DNA of 64,000 nt from Echria macrotheca (taxonomy: Eukaryota > Ascomycota > Sordariomycetes > Sordariales > Schizotheciaceae), in NCBI GenBank assembly GCA_030411725.1, contig MU839833.1, positions 62,001 through 126,000 of the forward strand, read 5' to 3'. Below, piece by piece: positions 9,455-20,821 of this stretch. Each line of letters begins with the position of its first letter. Within the stretch, counting starts at the first letter, position 1. The translations under genes were made by a program, and so were the position numbers. The notes under the pieces were generated by a model. It did not search any database and was not told the DNA's origin. It worked only from the letters and a program-made list of their open reading frames with translations.

Positions 9455-11095
9455 ATGAGGGGATTCCTGTCCCGCAAAAACTCCGAGCTTGGAGCGTCCT
9501 CTCCTCAGCTAGGAGAACCCGAACGAGAACGGGCCAATTCCGTCCCTGAATCGGCTGCTCCTATATCGACTGCCTCCGAGACAGCCGTCCCTGCTCCAGG
9601 AGTCCAGGAGCCTACGTCCGAGCCCGACGCTCCGGTTTCCCAACAGGCAAAATCTCGGGAGCTGGTTTCTGCACTAGCTGCGTCAGTTTCCGAGCCAGGC
9701 GCCGATTTGCCCTTCCCCGAGTCTCAGACGCCCCCGGCTGGACTCTGGACACCCCCTACAGCACCAGCATCCCCTCAAATGGAGCCTCATACACCCTCTC
9801 CTAAGCCTGAAACGCGGTCCACCGAGTCTCTGCCGCTCTCGTCAGAGTCTCCAACGCCTTCCCCCTCGCCTTCTATGGCCGCTTCCCAGCCCGTCAAGCC
9901 ATGTCCAGAAGCAGGCGTTATCGAGAACCCGGCTCAGCTCTGGACACCATCGTCGTCGCCAAGGCTATGTTACGCATGCAAGCTCTTCCAGCCATGCGAG
10001 CAACACCAGCCCCGCAAGCCATGCGATCCCGAGAAGCCATGCAAGCCGGCGCAGCCGTGCAAGACGCACGTAGCAGAAAAGACAGACGGCCACACCATGT
10101 TCTGTAAGCGCTGCAAGCACTAGGACCGCTGCAGACACTGCCGCAAGCACAGCCGCCGACCCTCTTGCGGCTCGAGGCCTGCCACTCAACCACTTGAAGA
10201 CCACAGCAGGCCCGCCATCAGCCGCTATGCAACAGATTCGCCCATCGGTAGTCATCCCCACGTCTTTTGTCCCCCCGACGAAGCCAGAGGAGGGACCCCT
10301 GATACCCATCCATTGCTCCTCAGCCCCATCGTCCTCACGGATGAATCCAACGACGCTCCCGCTGTAGAGACCACGGCGTGCCCAGCTCACGTCGGACCAG
10401 CCCAGAAGTGTGAGACCGCCCCTGCAGAATCGTCGTCGACGAAACACACCGAGCTCCGCAAGACACCCACGCCGCCGTGTCCAGACCCCTTCGACGGCCA
10501 CGGCAGCGAGACCGACGACGTTCCACCCACCCCTCGTCAGAAACAGAAAAGGCCCAAGGGCATCAGCTTCCCCAGATACTGCTGGCGCCGTATAGCCAGC
10601 TTCTTCCGCCGCCTAAAACTCCGCCTCCGCCAGGCAAGGGAACGCTCCCGCCTCCGACGCAAAGAATCCCGCAAGAAAGCCGAGGCCGCCAAGCAAAAGC
10701 GCGAGATCGAGCGCCAGATGCGCGCCGCGACGTACCACCCCCTCACGAACAAGCAGCGCGCGGCCGAAGCCAAAAAACGCCAGCGCGAGCAGAAGAAGTG
10801 GGAGAAGATGTGGGCGGAGAAGAAGAAGGCCGACGAGAAGAAGTGGAAGAAGCAGGAGGCTGCGGCGAAGAAGGCGCAGCGCGAGGTGGAGAAGTGGCGG
10901 AAGCGGCAGGAGGCAAGGCTACAGAAGGAGAAGAGACGGCGCGATAGCGAGAGGAGCAGACAGGAGAAGAAGAAAAGGGAGATCACCGCGCGGCATGAAA
11001 AACAGAGAATCTCGGCTGAGAAGCAGTGGGAGGAGAAGACGAGACGGGAGGAGAGGGAGTGGACTGGGAAGAGGAGGGAGTCTTCTGATGAGTGA
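9455..11095 (+). CDS. Pro-rich / Cys-pair / long charged-helix protein, frame interrupted by one TAG
   Basis: From the ATG at 9455 the frame runs 222 residues to a TAG at 10121-10123. It then stays open in the same frame to 11095, 547 codons in all with only that stop inside. The first part is Pro/Ser-rich and ends in Cys motifs (CYACKLFQPCEQHQ, CDPEKPCKPAQPCK, MFCKRCKH). The codons just after the stop continue that style (DRCRHCRKHSRRPSC). The last 150 residues are Lys/Glu/Arg-rich and helical (KKWEKMWAEKKKADEKKW), likely a long single helix or coiled coil. Either TAG is a real nonsense change, or an intron removes it: GTAAGC at 10104 with CAACAG ending at 10235 would delete 132 bases in frame and give 502 residues. 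Function not recognised. Confidence 0.6.
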
Positions 11096-11731
11096 GTTGG
11101 TCTCTCTCTCTCTCTCGTTTCACTGTCCCACTGGGGTAGCACCGCCGTTATGGTTAGAAGGCTAATTGTCCATGCTTGGTACTCTTAGACTCGACGAAAA
11201 GGCATCCGCGGTTTTGCTTGAGCCGGGAAGAAGCTCGAGTTGGGAGGACATCTGAAGATGGCGCAAGGTGGAGCCCGATAGGGGAAGGCTTCTTTTCTTC
11301 TCTTGATCGCATTACCATTCGACATTATGACTATAGTGATACAAGTAACTAAGACTAGGTTAGGTATATAGGTAGCTGGACATCTGGAATCAGACCCTTC
11401 ATCATCCACTGTGCGTCGCGAGAAATAAAAGTAGGTAGGCGCATCAAAACACCCCATGGGCGCCACGCGAAAAACACAACCAACTCCACGTAGTCTACAC
11501 CTCTACCGAACCATCCCGGATTTTTGCCACCGCCCCGTGCTTGAGACGTCCGCCCCGTTTCAAGAACACCCTCTGCGTCTTGAACCTGACTCGTCCGCGC
11601 TGACAAGATCATGCTTCTCACTCCCGCACAGGCAGTAGCATGTTGAGTACCTAGCGGGACCTGATTTGCGAAAAGGGGAATGGGGATATGCATGCGTTGG
11701 CTCCCTAGATATCTCTCCCCGGTGTGATTAA
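11096..11731. other. Intergenic between convergent genes
   Basis: Contains a (CT) run near 11102-11116 and otherwise short unconvincing frames. No gene seen. Confidence 0.55.
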
Positions 11732-14700
11732 TCACCTAGCCTGGCCAATCGTCCCAATCGTCCCCCGTCTCGACCTCTCATGCTCCCGCCTCGTCGCACC
11801 AGTCACGCGGCTCCACTCCTCCCACTCCCGGCTGACCTCCATCAGGATGCCGCCCATCACCGGGGCGCTGGCCATGAGACCGTGGCCTTCGCCCTCGAGG
11901 ATGCGCACCTCGCATCGGCGCATCGTCTTGCCTAGCCACTTTACGTTCTCCACGGGGACGCGGGTGTCGCGGCTGCCGTGGTGGATCACCACCGGTCTGG
12001 TGATGTCGACGTAGCGGAAGCCGATGGTGTGGCGCCGTTCGAGGCAGACGAGCAGGTCCACGGCAGGGTTGGCGCCCGTCGTGGCTAGCTGCCAGATGGC
12101 GTGCGTCAGGCGGTTGTCGTACGTCTCCTGGCGTTCGCGGTCGGCGAGTTGTGAGTTTGCGAGTGCTGCAGCTGCCGAAAGGATCTGCTCCTCCTTTTCC
12201 GACTGTCGTCTGCTCCCGCGCTGTGACGAGTTGGACCGGTTGTGTCGGTGTCCGGCCCCGTTGGTCTGAGACGGGTTGGCACCGCTTTGTCCCACCGACG
12301 TGGGGCTGGTGCCGGTTGGGCGGATACGATCCATATTCTCATCCGCTGCTTGCATCTGGGGAGTATCCCTCGAGCCGTGATCTCCATGATGGTTCTCCTT
12401 GTTCTCTGCAGCTTCTTGGCTGGCGCGTTTTGCCTCCCTTGCCTCCCTCGCCTCCTTCGCCTTCTTGTCCCTCTTCGCTCTCTTCTGCTTCGGCAGGGAA
12501 CTAGTGATGCTCGAGCTGGTTGCCGTCATAAAGCTGCTGTTCGCGGCCTTGAGTAATGGGGTTGGTAGTGCTCTAAGAATACGTTGGCTTGTCGGGATTG
12601 CGTTCGTGGGGGGAAGTGGCGTCTGAGCGCTTGCGCCGAAGACGCTCATCTGAGATGGAGGAATCCAGGGCGCCAAAAGATGTATCCTGCCCCTAATATG
12701 CTGGGGCATTCGTAAAGCGGTGGCTAGAGCGTAGATGGCGCCGGCCGAGTGCGCCAGAATCGAGAACTTTGTGATTTTGAGGGATTGGCAAATAGCGTAT
12801 ACATCATCTAGAAGGGTCAGCAGAGGAACATAGACGATGACGGGATCACGTACCCGGCCATCCAAGAGGGGTGGCGGTGCCCTCGGCATATGGCTCACTG
12901 TCGCCAACACCAGGCCGGTCCGGAGTAATAAGGCGAAGTTTTAAAGTTAATGCTAGCTCGTCGTAAAAGGCCGTGATATATCTTGTTAGACCCATGCCGA
13001 CGCAGCAGAATACGGCACTGCCGTTCGGATCGCCCACTTCGCTAAAGCTGATGACCCGACCGGTCTGGGGGTGCCTGATCTTTTGGCTGAGACGTGGACT
13101 GCACAGGTAGCTCTCGACCGCGTCGTCGACGCTGTCGGCGCTTCTGGGTCTCTCGTAGGCAATATGTGGGTGATCGCTGTGCGTGTTTCCGGTAGCAACA
13201 CCGTGATCCGATGCTTTGTCCGTCGTTGGACTCGCAGCGCCGGATAGCCGCTTGAGTCTGCTGCTGCTGCGTTTGACCTTGACGGTCGTGCCGCCCGTTT
13301 CGCTGAGGTATCCCCCGAGGGGGTCTGGTGTGTAGCGGCCCGAGATTCGTCGAAGACGACCGTCGGCACTACTTTCCCGGTCTCTCCTGCGGCCTTGGGC
13401 CACTGCTGGCGACGGCGCCCCATCATCCATTGGGTCGGTATCCGGGAACATTGCAGTCGCAGGCGTCGAAGGGCTCGTGTTATAGATATCAGGGCGCGGC
13501 TTGCTGAACGAGGCCGGGTTTCGCGGCAAGTCCGCCGAGAGCCGTACGGGGTCGATATCGTCCCTTTTAATGCTAGCCTGGCGGCGTTTAGATGTGTCAC
13601 CACGCGAGTTGCGCGTACCACTGCTGTGTTCGTCAAGTTCTTGGATGGTATCGTTCGCAGCGCCGTCGCTGTCGCGTTTGGATGTCCGAGACGCTCGAGT
13701 AGAGGACCTTTTCGCGTTCCCACCTGTTTTGCGCAGCGATGAGTCCCTGGTAGGGATGGGTCGAGGACTTGGAAGACCGTTTCCAGATGGGTCCGCACTC
13801 CAGCTAGGCCGCTGGGGTCGTGGTGGCGAGTCGCTGGGAGACTCCTCGTTGATGATAGATTCGGCCGCCAGGGGATCCAGGCGGCTGCCGTTTGCTGAAT
13901 TGAGCGCGCTTGAGCTGCCACCAACGGCGCCAATGCTCGCTCTCTTCTTCTCTGCTTCCTTTTCGCGCAGTCTTTCCTTACTGCTCATGTACATCAACCC
14001 ACGTTGGTTTCGGCCAGTCTTCTTTCCCCAGCTATCATGGGACTTCTGCCTTGTGAGACCGCTGCCCTCCGCGCCAGGCGACAAGGGCTCCGAAGACCGT
14101 TCAATGCTCAGCTTTCCGATACTTTCGGCCCCGGATGTGAGCGATCCTCGACTGGAAGGACGGGAGAGAGCACTACTACTGCCCCGCGAGAGGAGGCTCC
14201 TCAGACCAGACGCATCGCGGGTTCCCGGGCTCTTTGGAGACTTCGGAGCAGTCAGCGGGGAGAACCCGCTTGGTGGCTTTGATGTCCGAATCACTGGAGC
14301 GCTGGCAGGAAGCTCATCCAGCGACACACCCTCCTCTTCAACCTCGCCCAACGACGGCTGCTTGTAGGCGCCGTAGTCAACCCCAAAGGAGCCTCCGGTC
14401 TGACCGCTAGGGGAGCCAGGAATAGAGAGGTTGTTGGCGCTGCCGATCGGCGCGAGGTATGAGGGGCTCTCGAAATGGGCACTCAGCGGGCGGGAGATGG
14501 CCGAGAGCGACGTGATGAGCGAAGAAATCACCTCTGGCGATGCCGACGTGGGAGGGCGTACCGGGTCGTTGTCCTTGTCGCGAAGGTAGCGCTCGACGTA
14601 TCGTTCGCGGTCGCGGTCGGTCCAGTCCCGGAAAACGTCGTTGGACTCGGTGTCTCGGTTCGTGTCTGGGGCCGCGGTATTGTGGGATGCGTTCTGGCGG

Positions 14701-14894
14701 CGCGACGAGACATGTGAGCTTTCGCGGTCCGGCTCTCGAGTTCGGCCACGTTCCCTCTCGCGTGCCTTTCGGGGAATAGGGATAGGGGGCTGGACGGGTG
14801 GGGATGAGGAGTAGTCCATCTTGACGGCGTCAGCGGCGCGGTGGGAAGGGTCTTCTTGTGCGTTAGCCCGGAGCCTCGGCGGGGAGCCGAACAC
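11732..14894 (-). CDS. Large disordered protein with C-terminal alpha/beta hydrolase domain
   Basis: Exons on the minus strand are 14819-12854 (or from an upstream in-frame ATG at 14894) and 12807-11732, joined across a 46-nt intron (GTACGT/TCTAG). Length is 1013 residues from MDYSSSPPVQPP. Roughly residues 1-590 are low-complexity Ser/Arg/Pro. The hydrolase domain follows: RVISFSEVGDPNGSAVFCC, LITPDRPGVGDSEPY, and nucleophile elbow SILAHSAGAIYAL (Ser near 676). HHGSRDTRVPVE supplies Asp near 936 and LEGEGHGL supplies His near 964. A charged insert (KRAKRDKKAKEAREAREAK) separates nucleophile and acid. The triad looks intact, so a lipase- or esterase-type activity is plausible. The long disordered region suggests regulation or scaffolding; substrate unknown. 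Confidence 0.85.
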
Positions 14895-16694
14895 CTCGAT
14901 CTGGACGATCCGCGTGTCGAGAACCGAGTTAGCTCGTTGCTCGGTCTCGCAGATCTGGCGCGGCTAATTGTTGAGACTTTTTCCTGCAGAAGCCAACCTG
15001 CGTCGTGCGTCTGCAGGGAGATCGGGCGCAAGCAAGCACACTGCTTCACGTCCAAGACGGACAAGAGACCTTGTCGCGAGGTAAGGGGCTCAATTGAGCT
15101 GGTGTGTCAATCGTGACCGACTGGGAAGGGGGCGACGGGGTCAGCAACGCCTCGCTGCGTGTCGCAGAGCTAAAAAGCGAGCATTGACCGTGTCTTTCCT
15201 CTTCCAACGGCGGCGTGCAGGTCGAAGTCGGACAAGCGGAGGTGTCGCATGCAGCGCCCGCAGCACGAGCATGAAGCAGCAGCAGGTGCGAGCAGAGAGT
15301 GTCGGGGACGAGCAGACTCGCGAGGTAGGATGCAGCTATTCTGCTGCAGGAGCAGTGGAGATCAAATCCAGGGACGAGAAGGACGAGAATCGGGACTGTG
15401 CGCAGTCCTGGTTGACGACTGCTCCCCAGATTGTCCAATCTATCAAATGGGTCCCGCCCACCACCGAGCTGTTAGCGTGCTGCCAGTGTCTCGCGTGGGC
15501 GCCCTAACAGTCAGACGGGAACGCGGACCCCCTGGGTTTGATCGATAGCACCCCTTTTTCACCATTAGCACCAGCCAATTAAGCCCGTGCAATGCTGCCC
15601 CGCCCCCCACGCGTGCAGCTGATCCACCTCCCGTCCCACCAACCGACCACAATTCTTTCTCAGGGTCGGAGTACGGAGTAGAAAAGCACTCACCAGACGC
15701 CATGATGCATTATTGCCTTGGTCTTGGCCGTATTCTTCCCATTCGGCTCGTTCCGCTGTGGAATCGTCCAGCAGAGGGCACAACCGTTCCATCGAGAATT
15801 TTGGTTGTCTCGTGTGGAGAATCCCTGTTTGAAGCGGGCTACATCGGAGTTTTCGAGACCTCTCATCCATCGATCCTCGTATAATTCCCGGTCTGTGGTC
15901 TCTTCATCAGATTGTCCTCGACCACAACACCGACGCGAGGTTCCAATAATCGACGGCTCGGGCGGCTGCTTTGGTGCGTTCGAGGGTTCAAAAGAAAGTT
16001 TGTCTCGGCCACAACAGCCAATGGATCGAACCAGAGTGGTTGAATGGACGTCGAGGTGTGCCGCTCAGGTGCATACCGCATGACAGCCTGCAGCTTGGGA
16101 CCCGAGAGGTTCGCGGCCCCAGCGCATCGTTTCACCTTGACCGAAGCAGCCTGGCCGCCGAACCGGAGGCCAGTACGGGTAACCAGGAAGAAAAGTCACC
16201 GAACCACGACCGATCTCCAGGCTCGTCTAGATGTCTTGTACCGATAATTCTTGGCACTGCTCTGGCCCGGCTGGCTGCTGACAAGCTGTCTGATGAACAG
16301 AATGTCTGTGTGTCCGGCAATTCTTTCCTGGTGACGATGCTCTCGTGGACAACCCAGCTTACGGAAGAAGACGATCATCAATGACAACCCGAAACTCTGA
16401 GGAACTTCGGCGGACAGAGCTTGGTGGGAGCGGCCGCCCATGAGGGTGTGCCCCGCGAAAGTTGTGATATTCTGCCATCCCAGACCGCCTTCCATTCCCA
16501 CCAGCCATCGCGTCTCTGGTTATGACGTAATGGAGCTTCCCGTGTTAGTCCAGGTTTTGGCGCAATGAAAGGTGAGTATTTCGGAGCGATGAGAAGTTCT
16601 CAATGTTCTAGATCTCTTGACTGCCGTACTCCAGGTACTTTCCTCAACATCAGTATCCTTCCGTACGACGTACATTCGACTCTGCTCGTCCAAA
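14895..16694. other. 1.8-kb intergenic region between divergent genes
   Basis: Upstream of both the large hydrolase gene (minus) and the hydroxylase-like gene (plus). Several open frames of 60-140 codons overlap one another on both strands without family signatures. GGAGTACGGAGTAG occurs near 15666. No gene can be supported. Confidence 0.5.
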
Positions 16695-17738
16695 ATGGAT
16701 CTACTTCTGTCCCTTCCACTAGCCTCCTATTTCTTCTCCACGTCGCTCACATCATGGTCGACATCTCTGAACCTCTTGTTCTTCTACATGACCTGGTCCA
16801 CGCTGGTGCTAAGTCACTCGCCGCTTAAAATCGAGCTCTTGGGCACCACGGCCATACGTATAGTCTTTTGGCTAGTCCCCTCCTTACTATTCCTCCTCAT
16901 CGACACCCTCCTCCCTTCGCTCGCAGAAAGCATCAAATACAATGGCGCGTCCGCACTCCCCCCTCGCGACGCGCAGTCGCTCGCGCGCCTCCTCGGCCTC
17001 GCCATCCTCAACCTAGGCCTATCCGCCGCCCTCGAAGGCGCGCTCTCACTCGCCACCGCGTCGTTCCTCCACGAGCCCCTCTTCCGAACCGCCACGACCC
17101 TCCCCTTGCCATGGCAAATGGCGAAACACCTCGCCCTCCTCTTTGCCTGCCGCGAAGTGCTGACGTACTACATCCACCGCTACGTCCTCCACAACGCGCG
17201 CGGCGGTAGCAAGGGTAACAACAACACCCGCCGCCTCGCCTCACAACACGCGCGCTGCGCCCACGGCCGCAAAGCCGCCCCCTTCTCCCTCCTCCTAATG
17301 GCCGACCACCCCCTCCCCTTCCTCCTCCACCGCTTCATCCCGCTGTACCTCCCCGCCCTCCTCCTGCACCGCCACCTCCACCTGCTCACCTACTTCGTCT
17401 TCGTCAGCCTCGCCACGGTGGAGGAGACCCTCGCGCTGTCGGGGTACACCATCGTCCCGGGCATCATCATGAGCGGCGTCGCGCGGCGGACGGCGCTGCA
17501 CTACGCCCGGCCGACGGGGAATTTCGGGTGTTGGGGCGTGCTCGACTGGGTCCACGGGACCAGCCTGGGCGGGGACGTGGTGCAGGATGTGCGGGACGAG
17601 GCCGAGAAGCATCAGATCCGGGAAAAGGGGGAGAGGGCGGCGGGTGGGGCGGGGAGCATGTTCCAGGATGGGATGGAGGGGTTGAGGAGGAGTACGAGGG
17701 CGAGGGGAAAGAAGAATAAGGCGAATGGGGGCTGGTAG
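16695..17738 (+). CDS. Fatty-acid hydroxylase / sterol C5-desaturase-like membrane protein
   Basis: Single exon of 347 residues from MDLLLSLPLASYFFS; the frame is open 26 codons further upstream but without a better ATG. It has several hydrophobic membrane segments (residues 1-45, 58-80, 108-135, 225-260). Histidine clusters occur at YIHRYVLHN, SQHARCAHG and LLHRHLHLL. Family end motifs are present: SLATVEETLALSGY, PGIIMSGVARR and GNFGCWGVLDWVHGTSLG. The superfamily uses HX3H, HX2HH and HX2HH boxes to bind a di-iron centre in the ER membrane. Here the boxes are irregular (HX4H, no HH pair), so catalysis is uncertain. The C-terminus is basic. Family placement is good; the substrate (sterol, sphingolipid or alkane) is unknown. 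Confidence 0.8.
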   Translation: MDLLLSLPLASYFFSTSLTSWSTSLNLLFFYMTWSTLVLSHSPLKIELLGTTAIRIVFWLVPSLLFLLIDTLLPSLAESIKYNGASALPPRDAQSLARLLGLAILNLGLSAALEGALSLATASFLHEPLFRTATTLPLPWQMAKHLALLFACREVLTYYIHRYVLHNARGGSKGNNNTRRLASQHARCAHGRKAAPFSLLLMADHPLPFLLHRFIPLYLPALLLHRHLHLLTYFVFVSLATVEETLALSGYTIVPGIIMSGVARRTALHYARPTGNFGCWGVLDWVHGTSLGGDVVQDVRDEAEKHQIREKGERAAGGAGSMFQDGMEGLRRSTRARGKKNKANGGW

Positions 17739-18250
17739 TAATCTAGCTGGTGTTTTGGTAAATGGCTGGTTTGGGTAAGCTATTCGGGCTTGTGTTTGTC
17801 TGCTTTTTGGTAGGTGTACTCGTCTACTCCTGGGTGTTGACTGGAGGCGTTCGAAGGGGTTCGTTCTTCTCAGGATCGCAAAAGGCTATTGAGGATATGG
17901 TTACCATGGGCGTGTTTCTACATATCGAGGATTTGGGTCCTACATTTTTCTCTTAGGGTCATGTTTATCCCTGTTCTCACTATCTACCTCGTATTCAGAT
18001 GAAAACAGAGTACGTGTCCTGCGAACAGCCCATCTAGTCAACCGAAAATGCATCCATATACCACCGGAATCTTTCTTCTGCTCAAAGGAATCTGAAAGGA
18101 GCAAAATTATTCGTAAACTCCCAAGACACCCTATCCATCTATGATCCATACCATATCATATCGTACAATGCATCTATAAATAACCGTGTGTATATATGCG
18201 CCCATCCCACCTAGCACCAGTCCATACAGATAACCCAAAAGGGACTTCAA
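17739..18250. other. Intergenic between convergent genes
   Basis: A 64-codon frame at 17762-17956 encodes one hydrophobic segment (LFGLVFVCFLVGVLVYSWVL) just after the hydroxylase gene. I see no further support for it as a gene. The remainder is AT-richer 3' flanking DNA. Confidence 0.45.
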
Positions 18251-20821
18251 TCAAGCCCACGCCTTCCTCCGCTTCAGCCACTTTACCGACTCAATTCCGG
18301 CCTTGACACGCATGCCAAACCGGGCATCCAGCACAAATGCCTCCGCCTTGGACACCGTATCCAGATAGAGCTGGCACTCGTCCGTCTTTTGCTTGCGGAA
18401 CGCGTCCACCTCCTCGGGAGTCACAGGCCCGCCGCTCTCATTTGCTGACGGCCAGGCGGCCGGATCGCATACCTCCATCCACGCTGCAGCGGCCATTTCG
18501 TAGTTCGCCGCGGCGGGCGGGTAGTCATCCCTTGTCGGCCCCTTGAACAGCATCCTACGCAAAGATTGTTAGCTTAACGAGTCAGCGGTATATATAGACA
18601 AGTAAACTCACTTGTCCATCTCCAACAACGGAGAGATAAGCTCCCTGGCTTCTTTCCCCTTGCCCAACTGCCTCAGCAGGGCTGATTTGGCCAACATCCC
18701 AATGGCGACCTCGTCCTTCTCCTCCTTCATCTTGGTCACCTTCTCGGCATCGACAGTACACCTCTCCCAGCTCAAAAGCCCCTGGCCATTCTCAATCCTG
18801 GCCGGCGGTAACCGCTTTACGCCGTTCCACAAGTAGATCATTTCCATCGTTGGGCTGACCCCTATCGCGTCCGCCAGATCGACCCCGAGTGCCTTGGCGC
18901 GCTCTTCCCACTTCTGGAGCTTGCGGCAGACGAATACCTCAAAGGGAAGTTGGCGTGCCATAAAGCGCTTGCGGCCTGCCAACTTGGGCGCCTGACGAAA
19001 GTGCTCCTCGGCCGCCTTCTTGTGCTTCAGCGCCTGCGTGGACGCGACGTTTCGCTCCGTGGCGTCCTCGGCCAGGCCGGCAGCGCGGTGAAACTCGTTC
19101 CGATACAGCTCGAGCTCGGCACAGCCCGCGAAATAATAATACAGCGAGTGGCTCCAGTTGTTGAGCTCGATGCATCGCAGGAAATTGTCACGCATGACGG
19201 GGAAGTCCTGGTTATACATCGAGTTCAGGCTCAGCTCAAAGTTGTTGAGGGCCGTGATCTGGCGCATGTTGGCGTCGGTGTTGGCGTTTAACATTTCCAA
19301 TGCCTCGTCTAGCTTTCGCTCGTTGGCGCATACCCGGGCTTCCTCGAGTTTCCACAGACGTGAGTTCGGATAGTGAACGCGCATGCTGGACAATAGAGCC
19401 GCGCATTTCTCCTTCGGATACCCGACTGCATCGGCTTCACTGCTATCCTGGTCCGACTTAGTGAGTTCTTGGATGTCCCGCTCGCTCGGGAGGATGTCGG
19501 CAAGACCCAAAAACGTATCGTAATAGTTGAGTAGGACGAGGGCCGCCATTGCGCCGTTGATGTTAGCAACCTTGCTGGCTTCCCAGAGCATGCCCAACCC
19601 GCGATTCCGGTCGCCCTTGAAGCCAATCACGTACAGTAAACGTGAGAAAGCTGGGGGAACCATGGATAGGATAAGCAGGAGAATCCCGAAGCACATGTTG
19701 ACACCGCTGTGCACGAAGGCATCGAGCGGCGTGTTGAACACTTCCTTGGTGTCGATTGCGGGCCGCTTGACGCGGTCCGGCTCGGAGCGCCTAGAACCAG
19801 GGCGGGAATTGTGCGTCTTCTCCGTTGCACTCTCGACTGTAGCCCCCGAAAGTCCTAGTTTGCTCAATTCCTGGTCCAAAGCCTCGGCATCCGTGGTCGT
19901 ATGAGCCTTGGAGTCACCCTTCGGATCCTCCATCTGATTCGGAGGAGTAACTCTCGGTCCGGCCGCTACCGATACATCTTTAGCCACGTCGACAAACTCT
20001 TCATCACTGCCGTCCCTTTCTCTCCTCGCTGGCGTCCCATTTGCGTCGAAATCCGCAAACTCCGACTCGTCAAAGCTCCCGGGCATCAGATCTTCCGACA
20101 TTCGAGGCCGCCTAGGTACCGAAATGGTGGCAGAACCACCCTGAAGTGATCCGAGATATTGGTCTTCTGCTTGCATGATCCCATCCAGCGTGACATAAGC
20201 CCTCCGCAGCTTGTAAAACCCCTTGAGACCCTCGGTCAGGCTCTCGTGCATCACCCCAACGACAGCATTCATGAGTAGCGCAATCGCATACACGAGTGCG
20301 TATTCGGCCCCGGCAGGGTAGACCTTGCTGGCGTTTCGGGAAGTCCCCGTCTTATCGTACGGTCCGGCCGAGGCTGACTTCGAGGAGAACCAGCCGCCCC
20401 CTCCGGCACCGTTGGCTTTCTCGGCGTCCTTCTGCGCCTTCTTCATGTCGTTCCAGGCTTTGTTTTCGGTCTCAGTCAAAAGATGTGCCGCGGCGGCCAT
20501 GATATCCTTCTCGAAGCCCAGAACGCTCTTCATGAAAGTTGCCAAGCCCAATCCAAGCTGGTGGAAGGCCGAATCCTTCCCCGGCCCGCGCAGTCCAGCC
20601 TCGGCGCCCTCAATGTCGTCGTCCATGATCAACCCGGCCGCCTTCATAGCATCCTCAATCTCCCACATCTCCGTCCTGGCGGGACTGGCCGGAGGCTTGG
20701 CGTGGCCATTGAGCGACAGCGAGCTCGCAGCCGGGCTGGTCCGGGGACTTTCAGCTTTCGAGGACGCCTTTGAGCTGGAAACCGCGGACGAACCACGGAA
20801 CCAGGAGCGAAGCGACGACAT
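18251..20821 (-). CDS. IML2: IML2-like TPR protein (inclusion-body clearance, TPR_39 family)
   Basis: Minus-strand exons 20821-18612 and 18554-18251 join at GTGAGT/GCGTAG (57-nt intron), giving 837 residues. The N-terminus is Ser-rich (MSSLRSWFRGSSAVSSSKAS). The Iml2 core begins with EIEDAMKAAGLIMDDDIEGAE and GLATFMKSVLGFEKDIMAAA. The long TPR half follows with DAFVHSGVNMCFGILLLILS, FLRCIELNNWSHSLYYYFAG and MEMIYLWNGVKRLP. Yeast Iml2 assists clearance of protein inclusions via lipid droplets; vertebrate TTC39 proteins share the fold. Yeast Iml2 is about 730 residues, so the length fits. A linker with DANGTPARRERDGSDEEF is variable. Start at 20821 is the first ATG in frame. It is transcribed away from SEM1. 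Confidence 0.92.

Noticed and set aside
17762..17956. 64-codon frame with one hydrophobic segment after the hydroxylase-like gene
   Set aside because: Likely 3' flank; no conserved feature and no promoter signal of its own.
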